Source: JAGDMK01 sp963714855
Lineage (GTDB): Bacteria > Bacteroidota > Ignavibacteria > UBA10030 > UBA6906
Length of the DNA stretch: 64,000 bases
NCBI GenBank assembly: GCA_963714855.1
Contig: CAVQPT010000012.1
Coordinates: 1-64,000, forward strand
Direction: 5' to 3'
Part shown: positions 63,855 to 64,000 of the stretch, in pieces
How the letters are laid out: each line of letters opens with the position of its first letter
Numbering within the stretch: the stretch's first letter is position 1
Position numbers and translations under genes: made by a program
The notes under the pieces: generated by a model
Databases searched by the model: none
Seen by the model: only the letters and a program-made list of their open reading frames with translations
Told to the model about the DNA's origin: nothing

Positions 63855-64000
63855 TCGACAAGTACAATGCGCCGGGGACGGTGCTGAAAGAAGTTGTGGC
63901 TCCCGGTGCGATAAGGGGCGAAGTGCGGGAAGGGGGAGCGTTTGCAGCGGCGGTGAAGAAGCGTCCGCGCGCAGTGCGCATCGACGGCAAAGAGGCGTCG

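Overview
The window looks like a GC-rich chromosomal segment from an FCB-superphylum bacterium, most likely an Ignavibacteria/Chlorobi-like member of the Bacteroidota or a related lineage such as Calditrichota. The evidence is at least three surface proteins ending in the type IX secretion (T9SS) signature (YPNPFNPTT followed by an SGxYxYRL/MxLMK tail), a SusC-like TonB receptor, a PorV/PorQ-family protein, and several Sec lipoproteins. The phylum is inferred from protein style; no rRNA or tRNA gene was seen.

Layout. 1-8.6 kb is a decayed accessory region: a broken CHAT-protease-like gene, a small AraC-type regulator, a lipoprotein alpha/beta hydrolase, an IS5-type transposase fragment, a small lipoprotein, a large FG-GAP surface protein, and a degenerate second copy of the hydrolase. 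8.6-10.1 kb carries a galactokinase behind a promoter and a LacI-type operator. 10.1-38.5 kb is a long co-directional polysaccharide-utilisation-like locus. It starts behind its own promoter and a second copy of the same operator. It encodes LamG surface protein, two lipoproteins, SusC-like TonB receptor, T9SS surface protein, PorV-like protein, then glycoside hydrolases: three GH63/MGH1-like enzymes, a TIM-barrel/FGE-like fusion, a GH172 (DUF2961) protein, a T9SS adhesin and a GDE-like (alpha/alpha)6 enzyme. 38.6-45.1 kb holds the LacI regulator, two URO-D/MtaA-like proteins, a GH31 enzyme, a Fic remnant and RbsD. 45.1-53.0 kb is a minus-strand, translationally coupled operon: sodium:solute symporter, GH38 alpha-mannosidase, GH3-PA14 beta-glucosidase and a third URO-D/MtaA-like protein. 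It reads from a promoter overlapped by three tandem 22-bp palindromic units. 53.3-54.0 kb is a MazEF-type toxin-antitoxin pair. 54.2-59.1 kb contains an outer-membrane protein and then an extracytoplasmic flavinylation cluster (porin, FMN-binding protein, 4-TM protein, ApbE, DCC protein) behind an IscR/Rrf2-type-1-like site. 59.2-64 kb has a membrane glycosyltransferase on the minus strand, a GH5 mannanase-like lipoprotein and a GH36/raffinose-synthase-like enzyme running off the window.

How it may work together (inference). Complex, probably mannose/galactose/glucose-containing glycans are bound and cut at the surface and imported through the TonB receptor. They are trimmed by periplasmic and cytoplasmic hydrolases, brought in by the symporter and funnelled to central metabolism (GalK, RbsD). 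A LacI protein would coordinate GalK and the surface locus. The repeated presence of HxCG-containing URO-D/MtaA-like proteins inside both sugar operons is the most unusual biological feature and suggests methyl-group handling on the sugars.

Caution. About ten otherwise well-conserved genes are broken by one to three single-base frameshifts or a stop, at least one in a G-run. This looks more like uncorrected long-read indels than real decay, so split genes are given as their open pieces and described as one gene.
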